From: Saprospiraceae bacterium
Lineage (GTDB): Bacteria; Bacteroidota; Bacteroidia; Chitinophagales; Saprospiraceae
DNA: 64,000 nt
Direction: 5' to 3'
NCBI GenBank assembly: GCA_016715965.1
Contig: JADJXG010000001.1
Span: forward strand, 3,539,501 to 3,603,500
Shown here: piece after piece, positions 33,929 to 43,725 of the stretch
How the letters are laid out: every line of letters begins with the position of its first letter
Position numbering within the stretch: the first letter of the stretch is position 1
Translations under genes and position numbers: made by a program
The notes under the pieces: model-generated
Told to the model about the DNA's origin: nothing
What the model saw: the letters and a program-made list of their open reading frames with translations, nothing else
Databases searched by the model: none

Positions 33929-35089
33929 TCAAAGGGTCCCTCGTCTTGCTTGTTCCGCTTCAATACTTTCAAATAAGGCTTGAAAATTACCCTTCCCAAA
34001 TGATCTTGCTCCTTTGCGTTGAATGATTTCAAAAAACAAGGTAGGGCGATCTTCAACAGGTTTTGTAAATATTTGCAGTAAATATCCCTCTTCATCTCTG
34101 TCCACCATAATGCCCCACTTTTTCAATTCATTGAGATCCTCTTCAATGACACCAACCCGATCTTTTACAGTGTCATAATATGTTCCAGGCACATAAAGAA
34201 ACTCAACTCCTCTTTTTCTCATCTCACTGATGGTAAATATGATATCATCTGTTGCGACAGCGATGTGCTGGCATCCCGGCCCTCTGTAAAAATCGAGATA
34301 CTCCTGAACCTGAGACTTCTTCTTGCCAACTGCTGGTTCGTTGATTGGAAATTTAACAAACCCATTTCCATTGGACATGACTTTACTCATTAAAGCCGTA
34401 TACTCCGTTGAAATGTCCTTGTCATCAAAAGTGATCAGGTTTGCAAACCCCATTGTTCTTGCATAAAAATCGGCCCACAAATTCATTTCCCCAAGCTCAA
34501 CATTGCCAACCATGTGATCAATGTACTTGAGACCTGTAACACCCGGTTGATACTCAGATTGAAATTCAACAAACCCAGGTAAAAAAGGGCCTTGATATTT
34601 TTTTCTTTCAATAAATAAATGCACGGTATCTCCATAAGTATGAATGCCGGATCTTCTGATGATTCCATTTTCATCCTCATCTGTTTCAGGGGAGATATAG
34701 GGTTTTGCTCCTCTACTAACCGTTTGATGGAAGGCATCGTATGCATCGTCCACCCAAAGGGCGATTACCTTTACACCATCTCCGTGTTTCTGGAGATGTC
34801 TGGATATTTCGCTTTCGGGTTCGAAGGGTGTGGTTAAAACCAACTTGATTTTGCCCTGCTTAAGAACATAGGAAGTTCTGTCTTTGCATCCTGTTTCCAA
34901 ACCTCTATAGGCCAAATCTTGAAAACCAAAAGCCGTCTTGTAGTAATAAGCTGCTTGTTTGGCATTGCCAACATACAATTCCACATAATCTGTACCATTG
35001 ATTGGTAAAAAATCAGAGGCTTTGTCAAAAATTTTTTGTGATTCGGAGTACTTAAAATTCTGAACATGGGTTAAATCCAAGGTATCCAT
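33929..35089 (-). CDS. hppD: 4-hydroxyphenylpyruvate dioxygenase
   Basis: HppD converts 4-hydroxyphenylpyruvate into homogentisate in tyrosine degradation. The protein of about 386 residues has the two vicinal-oxygen-chelate domains of the family. The three iron ligands are visible: His in YIDHMVGNV, His in CQHIAVATDDI and Glu in LFFEIIQRKG. The ATG at 35089 (MDTLDLTHVQNFKY) is preferred to earlier in-frame starts, which are not conserved and reach toward hmgA. It follows hmgA by 38 bases on the same strand and is closed by a strong terminator. Confidence 0.95.
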   Translation of the reverse strand: MDTLDLTHVQNFKYSESQKIFDKASDFLPINGTDYVELYVGNAKQAAYYYKTAFGFQDLAYRGLETGCKDRTSYVLKQGKIKLVLTTPFEPESEISRHLQKHGDGVKVIALWVDDAYDAFHQTVSRGAKPYISPETDEDENGIIRRSGIHTYGDTVHLFIERKKYQGPFLPGFVEFQSEYQPGVTGLKYIDHMVGNVELGEMNLWADFYARTMGFANLITFDDKDISTEYTALMSKVMSNGNGFVKFPINEPAVGKKKSQVQEYLDFYRGPGCQHIAVATDDIIFTISEMRKRGVEFLYVPGTYYDTVKDRVGVIEEDLNELKKWGIMVDRDEEGYLLQIFTKPVEDRPTLFFEIIQRKGARSFGKGNFQALFESIEAEQARRGTL

Positions 35090-35127
35090 AATCATTGATT
35101 GTTGATGAATAATTAATATTTTTTGTA

Positions 35128-36306
35128 TTATACCATTGACCATTCAGGATGAATCATCCAAGATTTATAGTAATCTTTCATTTCCAATGCCTGAGCAACT
35201 TCTGTAATCTTAACTGGTCTGAATGGATCAATCATAACTGCCAGTTCGTTTGTAGATTTCTTACCAATGCTCCGCTCAATAGCCCCCGGATGCGGTCCAT
35301 GAGGAATACCACCTGGATGCAAGGTAATCTGCCCTTTTTGGATATTGTTTCTGCTCATAAAATCACCATCCACATAGTATATCAATTCATCACTGTCTAT
35401 GTTGCTATGGTGATAAGGGGCGGGTATGGCATCCGGATGATAGTCGTATAGTCTAGGCACAAATGAACACACCACAAACTGCTTACTTTGAAAATGTTGA
35501 TGAATGGGCGGAGGCATGTGGATTCTTCCTGTTATGGGTTCAAAATCAAAAATAGAAATGGCAAATGGGTAGCAACACCCATCGTATCCTACGACATCAA
35601 AGGGATGAGTACTGTAGATATAAGGGTAAATCAAGCCTCTTTTCTTTATATTAATTTTAAAATCACCGATTTCGTCATGGGTTTCAAGTTCTGCTGGCAC
35701 TTTGATGTCTCTCTCACAATATGGAGAATGTTCTAAAAACTGACCATCGCGGTTGCGGTATCTATCCGGAAATTCAATTGGGCTAAATGATTCTATGAAG
35801 AGAAATCTATTCTGCTCTGTATCGAACTGAATATCATAAACTGTTCCTCTTGGAATTATAAGATAATCACCATAACTAAATGATATTTTTCCGTACATAC
35901 TCCTTAAGGTTCCACTTCCCTGATGAATAAAAATTAATTCATCGGCATCAGCGTTCTTAAAAAAATACCCTATTGTTCCTTTTTTGGGGGCTGCCAATCC
36001 GATGTGTAAATCATCATTGACGAACAAGATCGCTCTGGATTGCAGGTAATCTTCATTGTCTGGCAAATCAAACCCCAGATAAGATCTTGCCTGTAGATTG
36101 TCTTCGATGGCCACTTTGGGTCTTGCCGAATAGGGTTTGCCAAATTCTTTCACCATGGTAGGTGGATGAAGATGATATACCAGAGAGGACAAGCCGGAAA
36201 AACCTTCTGTTCCAAAAAGTTCTTCGTGATAAAGGCTACCATCGGCTTTTCTGTTGACGATGTGACGTTTGATGGGAACCTTGCCCACAGATCTGTACAT
36301 TGGCAT
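35128..36306 (-). CDS. hmgA: Homogentisate 1,2-dioxygenase
   Basis: HmgA opens the ring of homogentisate to maleylacetoacetate. The 392-residue protein shows the family signature from GRIHMPPPIHQHFQSKQF through APYHHSNIDSDELIYYV to LHPGGIPHGPHPG, which supplies the iron-binding His, Glu and His. HppD follows, so the pair performs two consecutive steps of tyrosine catabolism; later steps (isomerase, fumarylacetoacetase) are not nearby. A near-match -7 element TAATCTTG (36334-36327, minus) lies 20 bases upstream of the ATG. Confidence 0.95.
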   Translation of the reverse strand: MPMYRSVGKVPIKRHIVNRKADGSLYHEELFGTEGFSGLSSLVYHLHPPTMVKEFGKPYSARPKVAIEDNLQARSYLGFDLPDNEDYLQSRAILFVNDDLHIGLAAPKKGTIGYFFKNADADELIFIHQGSGTLRSMYGKISFSYGDYLIIPRGTVYDIQFDTEQNRFLFIESFSPIEFPDRYRNRDGQFLEHSPYCERDIKVPAELETHDEIGDFKINIKKRGLIYPYIYSTHPFDVVGYDGCCYPFAISIFDFEPITGRIHMPPPIHQHFQSKQFVVCSFVPRLYDYHPDAIPAPYHHSNIDSDELIYYVDGDFMSRNNIQKGQITLHPGGIPHGPHPGAIERSIGKKSTNELAVMIDPFRPVKITEVAQALEMKDYYKSWMIHPEWSMV

Positions 36307-36488
36307 ACGCTATACTTAATATGCTGCAAGATTAAGGTAAGAAGACTGGAAATGTAGTGATCTAAGTCATTCAACAAAATGACTTTTATATTCAGAATAC
36401 CATCTGAATTTCAAAAATTCTAAAATAGATAATTCCTATTGAATCAAGGGATTCCTATTTCGAAATGAGGAAGACGATATCCACTGAA

Positions 36489-38957
36489 TTACAATTTGAC
36501 CATCTTTCGATAATATTGACGGCCACCTGCCTCAATCTGAACAATATAGACACCACTAAAGCTTAAATCTTCAGAGGGAAACGCAAATCTCATTCCTTCT
36601 TTCAACAGAGGTCTATAACTTTTCAAAAATTGGCCATCGCTTCTAAACAAATTTATTTGGACCAATTCAAGGTTATTTTTAAAATGAAATGGAATCAGAC
36701 CAACATCGTCTGAAAAAGGATTTGGATAAATGATCCATTGAGGTTCGATATCGTTTGGTGATTCCAGGACAATCGAAGTCTCAATAGAAGAACTTCCACC
36801 ATCATTCTCCAAAATCTCCTTTGATCCAACTACTTCCTGATATCTCTCCTGGATAGAATTGCAATTTGATTTTGGTTGAATAGAACTCAGCATAAAAGAA
36901 GGGTCACCAGCTGATTGGGTTCTCGCGGGGCATGCCCTTAAATAACGGCCATACCATACACAGTCTCCTTTGCGAACTTCAACGGTTAGCTGATTGTAAT
37001 AAGGTCCCATCATCATCACATGGGAGCCTGATCCTCCCGTAGACCATTTGATCTGATAGTCTGATGGATTAATAAGTTGCCCATTTTTTTCAAAAAGGGC
37101 AATGATGTATTCACAATCGTTCAAACAAATCGACTTACAGATTGATGGTGGAAAATTAAGATTGTTCTGGATATCATAGACATCATCACAGGATGACAAT
37201 ATAAAATCCAACTCATCACATGGTCCGGAACAATCCAATTTTGCTACACCGTGAATTCTCCTTTGACAAATATCAGCGAATTCGATGCTTTTGGGAAGTC
37301 CTTTTTTCCAGGAATAAATTTTAGAGGTAAGGCTGTATTCAGTTCCTTTGGCTACTACAATTGGATTTTGTTCCCGGATAGAATACGGAGATTGAGTGGC
37401 CGTGGCTTTGAGGTTCCAAAACAATTCATGTCTGCGGGCCATTGGACGTACAATATTTCCATTGGCGTCTTCAACTGTTAATTCGACAGAACCCCCCGGC
37501 AAACAGCGTTCTCGAATGTTGACTGCACAACTATCTAATAAGCATGGGCTTACTCGCACCAATACAGAATCTATTCTTTCACATAAATCGTCCTTGGTCA
37601 ATAATTTATACCAGGTATCCTGAGAAGGAAAAGCAATAGGATCTGGACAATTGTCACAACTCAATCCTGCGGCGGGTTGCCACTCAAACTTCAAACCAGG
37701 TATAAAATTTTTAACCAACCGAACGGAGTCTCCTTTGCAAATTTTTATGCTGTCAGAAGTCCATTTGGGTGAATAGCTCCTAAAATTAATCAGACGCTCA
37801 ATTGTATCTCGACAACCTTCTCTGGATTCCGCAAACAATCGCACGCGCAACACACCAGAATCTCCCAATACAACAGCTGGGTTTTGCAGTCCGCTTGTTT
37901 GTGTGTTGCCATTCCATTGGAAAACCCAATGGGTCAAACTGAGTGATGAATTGGGTGCTGAAGACTTATTGGTAAATTGGATTCTGACAGAATCTTCACA
38001 GTTATTTAATTCATAATCAAAATCTGCAATCGCATTTGATACACAACTTCTGACATTAATCTGAAATTCTCTTTGCAACTCCGATAATAAAACTCCCTTT
38101 CGGTATTCTCGGACACAGTAAGCCACAAGATACTGTGTAATAGGGGGTTCTACATAGCCTGTCATCCGCCCTGAGGATATATGGATGTTTAATTTTGGAT
38201 TGCCTCCAATCACATCAGCAAGGCTATAAGGAGCTTTAAAGGCTACAAAAGCATAAGGCGGATTGGATGGTGGATCAGGTCTTGGGTTGGCCTGATTGGC
38301 ACCGGTGAGTGGATTGCATATTTCATAAACCAAAGAATCACCATCTGGATCTGTAGCCCTAAGGTTGAAATTCAAAGGTGCGTCCCCACATACATAGACA
38401 GGAGGCCAATCATTGAGCAGAGGGCTGGAATTACACTGCATTAAAGCTTCTGCCGTAATTCTCACTGTGAAGGTAGAGCCAACCGTTAGGGGATCGATGA
38501 TATTGGATATGGTGAAATTTCTACAACATCGCTGGTATGCCAAAATATAACCTTCAGGTCTAAAAGGCAAAACTACTGTATCTGTGTAGGTTGTTGTGTG
38601 AACGCAAATATTTCCACCTATGATTCCACATCGGGTTGTTACCACTTCATTGAGTGTATCATCAGGCCGGAAGGGCATTTGGAGCACACCCAATCTTGCC
38701 AGTTCGGTCCTTAGAACTCCATTACCATCAAATATTCCCAGAGCTGCCGGATCATCAAATTGCGCACCAGGGTTGCCATTGATACAATCCCTTCTGACGG
38801 TCAGTGAGATAGCATATCGGTCATTTCCCAAACAGCGATAGGTAATGTCTCCCCCCACAATATGGGTCGCTAAAAGTTGAGGTTTAAAAATAGGAACAAA
38901 AAAGAAAAATCCAATCCATAAGTACAGTGGTCTAAATAATGTTTCAGCTATTCTCAT
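36489..38957 (-). CDS. Large secreted protein with T9SS sorting domain
   Basis: This 822-residue protein has a signal segment (about 1-28). It is followed by THIVGGDITYRCLGNDRYAI, the opening of a family common in Bacteroidota secreted proteins that carry Ig/PKD-like domains. A central beta-sandwich region with paired cysteines (for example LSCDNCPDP) is consistent with extracellular folding. The last 90 residues, from WIIYPNPFSDDVGLIP to YYRKMVKL, are a T9SS type A sorting domain. The role is unknown; adhesion or surface structure is possible. It shares direction with the metalloprotease gene, 14 bases downstream of it. Confidence 0.8.
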   Translation of the reverse strand: MRIAETLFRPLYLWIGFFFFVPIFKPQLLATHIVGGDITYRCLGNDRYAISLTVRRDCINGNPGAQFDDPAALGIFDGNGVLRTELARLGVLQMPFRPDDTLNEVVTTRCGIIGGNICVHTTTYTDTVVLPFRPEGYILAYQRCCRNFTISNIIDPLTVGSTFTVRITAEALMQCNSSPLLNDWPPVYVCGDAPLNFNLRATDPDGDSLVYEICNPLTGANQANPRPDPPSNPPYAFVAFKAPYSLADVIGGNPKLNIHISSGRMTGYVEPPITQYLVAYCVREYRKGVLLSELQREFQINVRSCVSNAIADFDYELNNCEDSVRIQFTNKSSAPNSSLSLTHWVFQWNGNTQTSGLQNPAVVLGDSGVLRVRLFAESREGCRDTIERLINFRSYSPKWTSDSIKICKGDSVRLVKNFIPGLKFEWQPAAGLSCDNCPDPIAFPSQDTWYKLLTKDDLCERIDSVLVRVSPCLLDSCAVNIRERCLPGGSVELTVEDANGNIVRPMARRHELFWNLKATATQSPYSIREQNPIVVAKGTEYSLTSKIYSWKKGLPKSIEFADICQRRIHGVAKLDCSGPCDELDFILSSCDDVYDIQNNLNFPPSICKSICLNDCEYIIALFEKNGQLINPSDYQIKWSTGGSGSHVMMMGPYYNQLTVEVRKGDCVWYGRYLRACPARTQSAGDPSFMLSSIQPKSNCNSIQERYQEVVGSKEILENDGGSSSIETSIVLESPNDIEPQWIIYPNPFSDDVGLIPFHFKNNLELVQINLFRSDGQFLKSYRPLLKEGMRFAFPSEDLSFSGVYIVQIEAGGRQYYRKMVKL

Positions 38958-38971
38958 TTTAAAATGGGGAC

Positions 38972-40345
38972 TTAATTATTAATCCGAATCAGTTTTTTGG
39001 TGCGCAGGATTCTTTGGTATTCATCATAAATGCGAACCAAATAAATCCCGGGAGCTAAAAAATTCAAATCAAAGTCGGCAAACGCTTGATCCTCTTTGAT
39101 ATCAAATAACATTCTTTGTCCAAGAAGAGGATAAATTCCTATTGTTTTGGGTTTGAGAGAGGCATCCCAAATCATCCTGAATTCACCAAAATTTGGATTG
39201 GGTATCAGACTTACATCTGCTTGTGGGTCAGGCTCATCCACCCGTGAAGGTTCGTTCCAGCTCACCAGCCTTTTGCGGCGATTTTCGATCACATTTCTCA
39301 TAAAATCAACTTGTTGTGGAGTAAAAAGAACCTGGCAGCGTTCTTCTGAATAGTCCATATAATTTTCCCACATATCGGGTAGATCCGGATTGCCGTCCAC
39401 ACAGGTGTTTTTGCTTAAGCTACATCCAGTTGTCTGAGAATTTCCACCACAATAGGGAGTATCATCCATGCCATCATCTTCCCGATTACCTTGTGTGTTA
39501 GTGCAGGAAGGTGTGCCGAGCAATGGATTACCTTTGTCTGCCCAAATATGCCGGAGACCCAAATAATGTCCGATCTCATGGACCAATGACCTACCACGAT
39601 CTGCAAGTGAAAATGCCGATGGTAGTTTTGCAAAATGTGGATTGTTGTCGCCAATAAAATGATATTGCATCACAACACCGTCCGCTCCAACTCCTTCAAG
39701 CGCATTTGATGGCCAATTTTGTAAATTAGCAGGTGGTGTTGCAAAACCAATGACTGATACTTGCTCGACACCCAAAAAGTTGAGCGGCATGTGTACCACC
39801 CAAATATTCAAATATCGATCCACTGGCCAAGGGTCGCTACCACCTTTTGAGGATGATTTCATATCAATATTGATTCCAGCCAATGGGTTTATGGTAAAAC
39901 GAGTAGAGGTGGATTTACGAACAATCCCATTGCTTGGCTTTCCCTGAGGATCTGTATCAGCAAGGTAAAACTCGATTTCACTATCGGTGACTTCTAATCC
40001 AAAAATTGGTCTTAGCTGGTTGCGATCCGGATTTTGACCTCTGAATGCCTCATTCAAAATCTGTACCTGTCGTGAGATACAAGAGTCAGGAATATTCTGA
40101 TCTGGGACCGAACTTCTCCACACCACATGAAAAACTACAGGGATTCTATAAACCTCCGGGGTCCGGCTGGTCATTGTGTTTTTTGACTCTATAAAGGCTT
40201 CCCTAATTGCTTCCTTGTATCCTGGATTCAGATTTTCACCATGATCCAAAAGTCTTTGGTAACCGCAAATTTCAGGTAATGTCTGAGATATTGCATTCAG
40301 AGAATAGGCAATACAGAATAAGAATAAGTAAAGATGTTTTTGCAT
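38972..40345 (-). CDS. M43 (pappalysin-like) zinc metalloprotease with T9SS sorting domain
   Basis: The 457-residue secreted protease has a signal peptide (about 1-20), an extended zinc motif LVHEIGHYLGLRHIW (HEIGH at 256-260, third ligand His266), and a downstream Met-turn in NYMDYSEERC, which together define M43-type metzincins. Calcium-binding and disulfide regions typical of the family (CTNTQGNREDDGMDDTPYC) lie between. The C-terminus from IPNPNFGEFRMIWD on is a T9SS type A sorting domain. It probably degrades extracellular protein. It is likely co-transcribed with the 822-residue T9SS cargo gene. Confidence 0.9.
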   Translation of the reverse strand: MQKHLYLFLFCIAYSLNAISQTLPEICGYQRLLDHGENLNPGYKEAIREAFIESKNTMTSRTPEVYRIPVVFHVVWRSSVPDQNIPDSCISRQVQILNEAFRGQNPDRNQLRPIFGLEVTDSEIEFYLADTDPQGKPSNGIVRKSTSTRFTINPLAGINIDMKSSSKGGSDPWPVDRYLNIWVVHMPLNFLGVEQVSVIGFATPPANLQNWPSNALEGVGADGVVMQYHFIGDNNPHFAKLPSAFSLADRGRSLVHEIGHYLGLRHIWADKGNPLLGTPSCTNTQGNREDDGMDDTPYCGGNSQTTGCSLSKNTCVDGNPDLPDMWENYMDYSEERCQVLFTPQQVDFMRNVIENRRKRLVSWNEPSRVDEPDPQADVSLIPNPNFGEFRMIWDASLKPKTIGIYPLLGQRMLFDIKEDQAFADFDLNFLAPGIYLVRIYDEYQRILRTKKLIRINN

Positions 40346-40488
40346 AAGCGGACCACTTTAAATGACAATGATACAATTTATCTACTAAACGCTGCTCTTA
40401 TTTAACAAAATTTTATTCAAACAAGCTGTATTCATTTATCCTCGTTTAAAGCATTTCATAAATTCAAACCAAATTGGCCATATGGCGT

Positions 40489-40496
40489 TATCTTTG
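40489..40496 (+). promoter_or_regulatory. ccmE -7 element
   Basis: TATCTTTG (40489-40496) matches TAnnTTTG and ends 4 bases before the ATG at 40501, which predicts a leaderless ccmE transcript. The -33 position is CAAA, not TTTG. Confidence 0.55.
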
Positions 40497-40500
40497 AGTT

Positions 40501-40896
40501 ATGAAGAGAAATTTATTGTTTGGCCTGGTCTTAATCGCTGCAGCAATTGCTGTTTTGATTTCGGCTTCCCGGGATATCACCAGTTATTCTGATTTTGAGG
40601 AAGCCCGCATTACAGGTAAAACATTAAAAATTGTTGGTGAACTGGCCAAAGATAAAGAAATGGAATACGATCCTGTGAAAGACCCCAACCATTTTAGTTT
40701 TTATGTAACAGACAAATCAGGTAAAACTGCACAAGTAATCTTAAAAGCAGCCAAACCTCAGGATTTCGAACTGTCAGAGCAAATCGTAGTAACCGGCAAA
40801 ATGGATGACAAGGGTGTTTTTATCGCCAAAGATGTGCTCCTAAAATGTCCCAGCAAATACAAAGACGAAGAAATTTACATCAAAAGTGAAAGTTAA
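40501..40896 (+). CDS. ccmE: Cytochrome c maturation heme chaperone CcmE, Cys-type
   Basis: CcmE carries heme to apocytochrome c across the inner membrane. The 131-residue protein has an N-terminal membrane anchor (about 5-22) and the OB-fold body. In E. coli the heme is bound by a His in an HxxxY motif. Here the same position reads KCPSKYKDE, that is Cys116-x3-Tyr120, a CxxxY variant known from archaea and some bacteria. A shortened C-terminal tail is also seen. The gene is predicted to be leaderless and is followed 6 bases later by ccmF. Confidence 0.88.
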   Translation: MKRNLLFGLVLIAAAIAVLISASRDITSYSDFEEARITGKTLKIVGELAKDKEMEYDPVKDPNHFSFYVTDKSGKTAQVILKAAKPQDFELSEQIVVTGKMDDKGVFIAKDVLLKCPSKYKDEEIYIKSES

Positions 40897-40902
40897 TTAC
40901 CC

Positions 40903-43725
40903 ATGCAGTCCATCCAATATGTCGGTGAACATTTATGGGTTCAATCTTTAGGGCATTTTTTAATTCTTGCGGCATTCTTCTCTGCCGCTTATCTCATCAT
41001 TGCCTCCATCTCCTTTTTAAGAGATCAAAAGAATTCTGTCAGCTGGTCAAAGTGGTTTAAGGCTATCTGTATATTTCATGCCTTTGTGGTTTTTTCTATC
41101 ATTGGATTGATGCTTTTTATGATGTCCAACAAATGGTATGAATACCATTATGTTTGGGAACATGTCTCCGATGATTTACCGATGAAGTATATCCTTTCTG
41201 CCTTCTGGGAAGGACAGGAAGGATCATTTCTCTTGTGGATGTTTTGGAATATCGTGCTGGGATTTTTTCTCTTGCGAAAAAAGGATGAATTTGTAATTAC
41301 CAACATTGGAATTTTGGCTGGTGTACAACTTATTCTTCTCAGCATGATTCTAGGTGTATATATCGGAGAGATTCGCATTGGCAGCAATCCATTTTTGTTA
41401 TTAAGACAAACCATGGATATTCCACTTTTCAACAATGCAGAATACGTTTCATTAATCAAGGGCAACGGGATGAATCCCTTGTTGCAAAATTACTGGATGC
41501 TCATACATCCCCCAACCCTTTTCCTAGGTTTTGCATCTGTGGTGGTTCCTCTTTGTTACGCCATGTCAGGTTTGTTTCATAGAAAATATTTGGATTGGTT
41601 AAAACCTGCTCTCCCCTGGAGTTTATTCTCTGCATCCATCCTCGGATTGGGGATTTTGATGGGAGGAGCCTGGGCCTATGAAGCATTAAGCTTCGGTGGA
41701 TATTGGGCCTGGGATCCGGTCGAAAACATGTCTTTGGTACCTTGGCTGATATTGGTGGCTGGTATCCATTCTCATTTGATCGCACTGCACACCGGTTATT
41801 CTGTAAAAGCAGCTTTTTTATTTTATACATTGTCTTTCGGAATGGTCGTATATTCCACCTATCTGACCAGAAGTGGTGTGTTGGGAGATACAAGTGTACA
41901 CGCATTTACTGGTCTGGGACTTGGCTGGCAGTTGATCTTTTTTATTGCGGCCACCATTCTAATTCCTGTTATTCTGTATTTTTTACACAAGAATAAGATT
42001 CCATTCATCAAGAAGGAAGAAGAAATCAGCTCAAGAGAATTCTGGATGTATATCGGAGCGCTTTCTCTGTTATTTAGTTCGGGTTTGATTAGTTTTACCA
42101 CAAGCATTCCCGTGTATAATAAATTACTTGATTTTTTTGCCGGATTGGCTGGAACAGATCTCAGCAACTGGCATAGAAGTGCACCTGTAGATGTAGTTGC
42201 ACATCACAATCGATTTCAAATCTGGATTGCAGTCTTGCTCGGATTACTAATGGGATGCACTATATTTCTGCGTTATGTGGGTCAAAAAGAATTAAATTTT
42301 AATAAATCCTTCTGGAAAGAGATTGCACTTGTAGGAAGTTTTTCAGCGGCATTGACTTTAATTTGTCTATCCGCATTGGAAAGAATAAACACAGCCCTCA
42401 CGGTGTTAATTTTCGCTGCATGGATTTCTTTTGTCGGGAGTATTTGGTACTTTTTTAAGTACATGCGAAAAAATCCAAGGTCCTTTGGATCGCTCATTTC
42501 ACACAGTGGATTTGGTTTGTTAATTTTGGGCATCGTCTTTTCTGGTGTCAATCGAAAAAATCTTGTGCCGGATTCCTTTTTCCAAGAAGACTTCCTGTTT
42601 GCAGATGATCCTGAAGCAGCTGGCAAGCATTTTTTACTCATAAAAAATCAAGCCAAATTGGTGAATGATTATCTTATTGAATACAAAGAAGACAGTATCT
42701 ACTCTAGGTTTAGGGATTACACGATAGCATTTACAAAAACGGACTCCAGCCTTCAGAAAACCAGTGTGTTTTACACCCATCCACAAATTCAGTATGATAA
42801 CAAACTCACAAAGGTTGCTGCATCCAACCCATCGATCAAAAGATACCTTCACAAAGATATTTTTACTTTGATCGCGCAAATACCGGCCGTTCATACTGAT
42901 GCAGAATCCGCGCAAAAAGCGGAAGACAGCCTTGAATATGAAAAATATGACATAAATGCCGGAGATACCTCTTTTGGTAAAAAATATTATTTTATTTTAA
43001 AACGGATAAACTCTGAATTCCACCCAAGCAGTTTTGAATTGCAAAAAGGGGACATTGGATTTGAAGCCGAAATAGAAATGAAATCCCTTGAAGACAGTCA
43101 ATCGGTATTTCTTAGACCTGGTATTGTTTTTAGGGGAAATACAATGTTTCGATTCCCAGCCCAAGCGGAAAACAAAGGAGTTAAAATCAATCTTGGAGAA
43201 ACTGTTTTCGACGCTGCATTTTCTGAAGATTCCAGCACCCATTATAATGACTTCCAATTAAAAGAAGGTGAGTCCATTCAAGTAGATAATAAAAAAATTA
43301 GTTTAGTCGGTTTTGATAGAGAACCTTCCTCACTTTATTTGTCAGACAAAAAGGAAGATGACATTGTGATAGGTGCAAAAATAAAAATTGAATGGAAAGA
43401 TCAAACAAGAGAGGTTCTTCCTATCTACTTAATAAGGGGTCAAACCATTATTCCAGTTCCAGATAGAATGACAAATCCTTACATCACTTTATATTTTACG
43501 AAAGTGGATCCTGACAAAGGTGAAATGAGTTTCAGATATTATGAAAACAAGAAGTTTGAAAAAATTCCGTTGGAGATCGCTGAAAACGCTCCCAGAACTG
43601 ACTATCTGGTGATGGAGGCCATTGTGTTTCCAGGCATCAATCTTGTTTGGCTGGGTAGTCTCATGATGATTGCCGGATTAATGTACGGCGCATGGATCAG
43701 AAAACAAAGAGGACCTCACAAATGA
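40903..43725 (+). CDS. ccmF: Cytochrome c heme lyase subunit CcmF-like
   Basis: CcmF transfers heme from holo-CcmE to apocytochromes c. The 940-residue protein has about 14 membrane segments, and its periplasmic heme-handling WWD-type domain is visible as GGYWAWDPVENMSLVPWL (around residue 265). Conserved membrane His residues lie around it (for example LIHPPTLFLGF). A long periplasmic region (about 565-900) precedes the final segment. It lies directly after ccmE, so the pair supports cytochrome c maturation. The stop overlaps the next gene as ATGA. Confidence 0.92.
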   Translation: MQSIQYVGEHLWVQSLGHFLILAAFFSAAYLIIASISFLRDQKNSVSWSKWFKAICIFHAFVVFSIIGLMLFMMSNKWYEYHYVWEHVSDDLPMKYILSAFWEGQEGSFLLWMFWNIVLGFFLLRKKDEFVITNIGILAGVQLILLSMILGVYIGEIRIGSNPFLLLRQTMDIPLFNNAEYVSLIKGNGMNPLLQNYWMLIHPPTLFLGFASVVVPLCYAMSGLFHRKYLDWLKPALPWSLFSASILGLGILMGGAWAYEALSFGGYWAWDPVENMSLVPWLILVAGIHSHLIALHTGYSVKAAFLFYTLSFGMVVYSTYLTRSGVLGDTSVHAFTGLGLGWQLIFFIAATILIPVILYFLHKNKIPFIKKEEEISSREFWMYIGALSLLFSSGLISFTTSIPVYNKLLDFFAGLAGTDLSNWHRSAPVDVVAHHNRFQIWIAVLLGLLMGCTIFLRYVGQKELNFNKSFWKEIALVGSFSAALTLICLSALERINTALTVLIFAAWISFVGSIWYFFKYMRKNPRSFGSLISHSGFGLLILGIVFSGVNRKNLVPDSFFQEDFLFADDPEAAGKHFLLIKNQAKLVNDYLIEYKEDSIYSRFRDYTIAFTKTDSSLQKTSVFYTHPQIQYDNKLTKVAASNPSIKRYLHKDIFTLIAQIPAVHTDAESAQKAEDSLEYEKYDINAGDTSFGKKYYFILKRINSEFHPSSFELQKGDIGFEAEIEMKSLEDSQSVFLRPGIVFRGNTMFRFPAQAENKGVKINLGETVFDAAFSEDSSTHYNDFQLKEGESIQVDNKKISLVGFDREPSSLYLSDKKEDDIVIGAKIKIEWKDQTREVLPIYLIRGQTIIPVPDRMTNPYITLYFTKVDPDKGEMSFRYYENKKFEKIPLEIAENAPRTDYLVMEAIVFPGINLVWLGSLMMIAGLMYGAWIRKQRGPHK

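Noticed and set aside
33811..34095. Minus-strand frame over the end of hppD
   Set aside because: It lies in another frame of the same strand as hppD and crosses its terminator.
41859..42167. Minus-strand frame inside ccmF
   Set aside because: It is antisense to membrane segments of CcmF, with no supporting signal.
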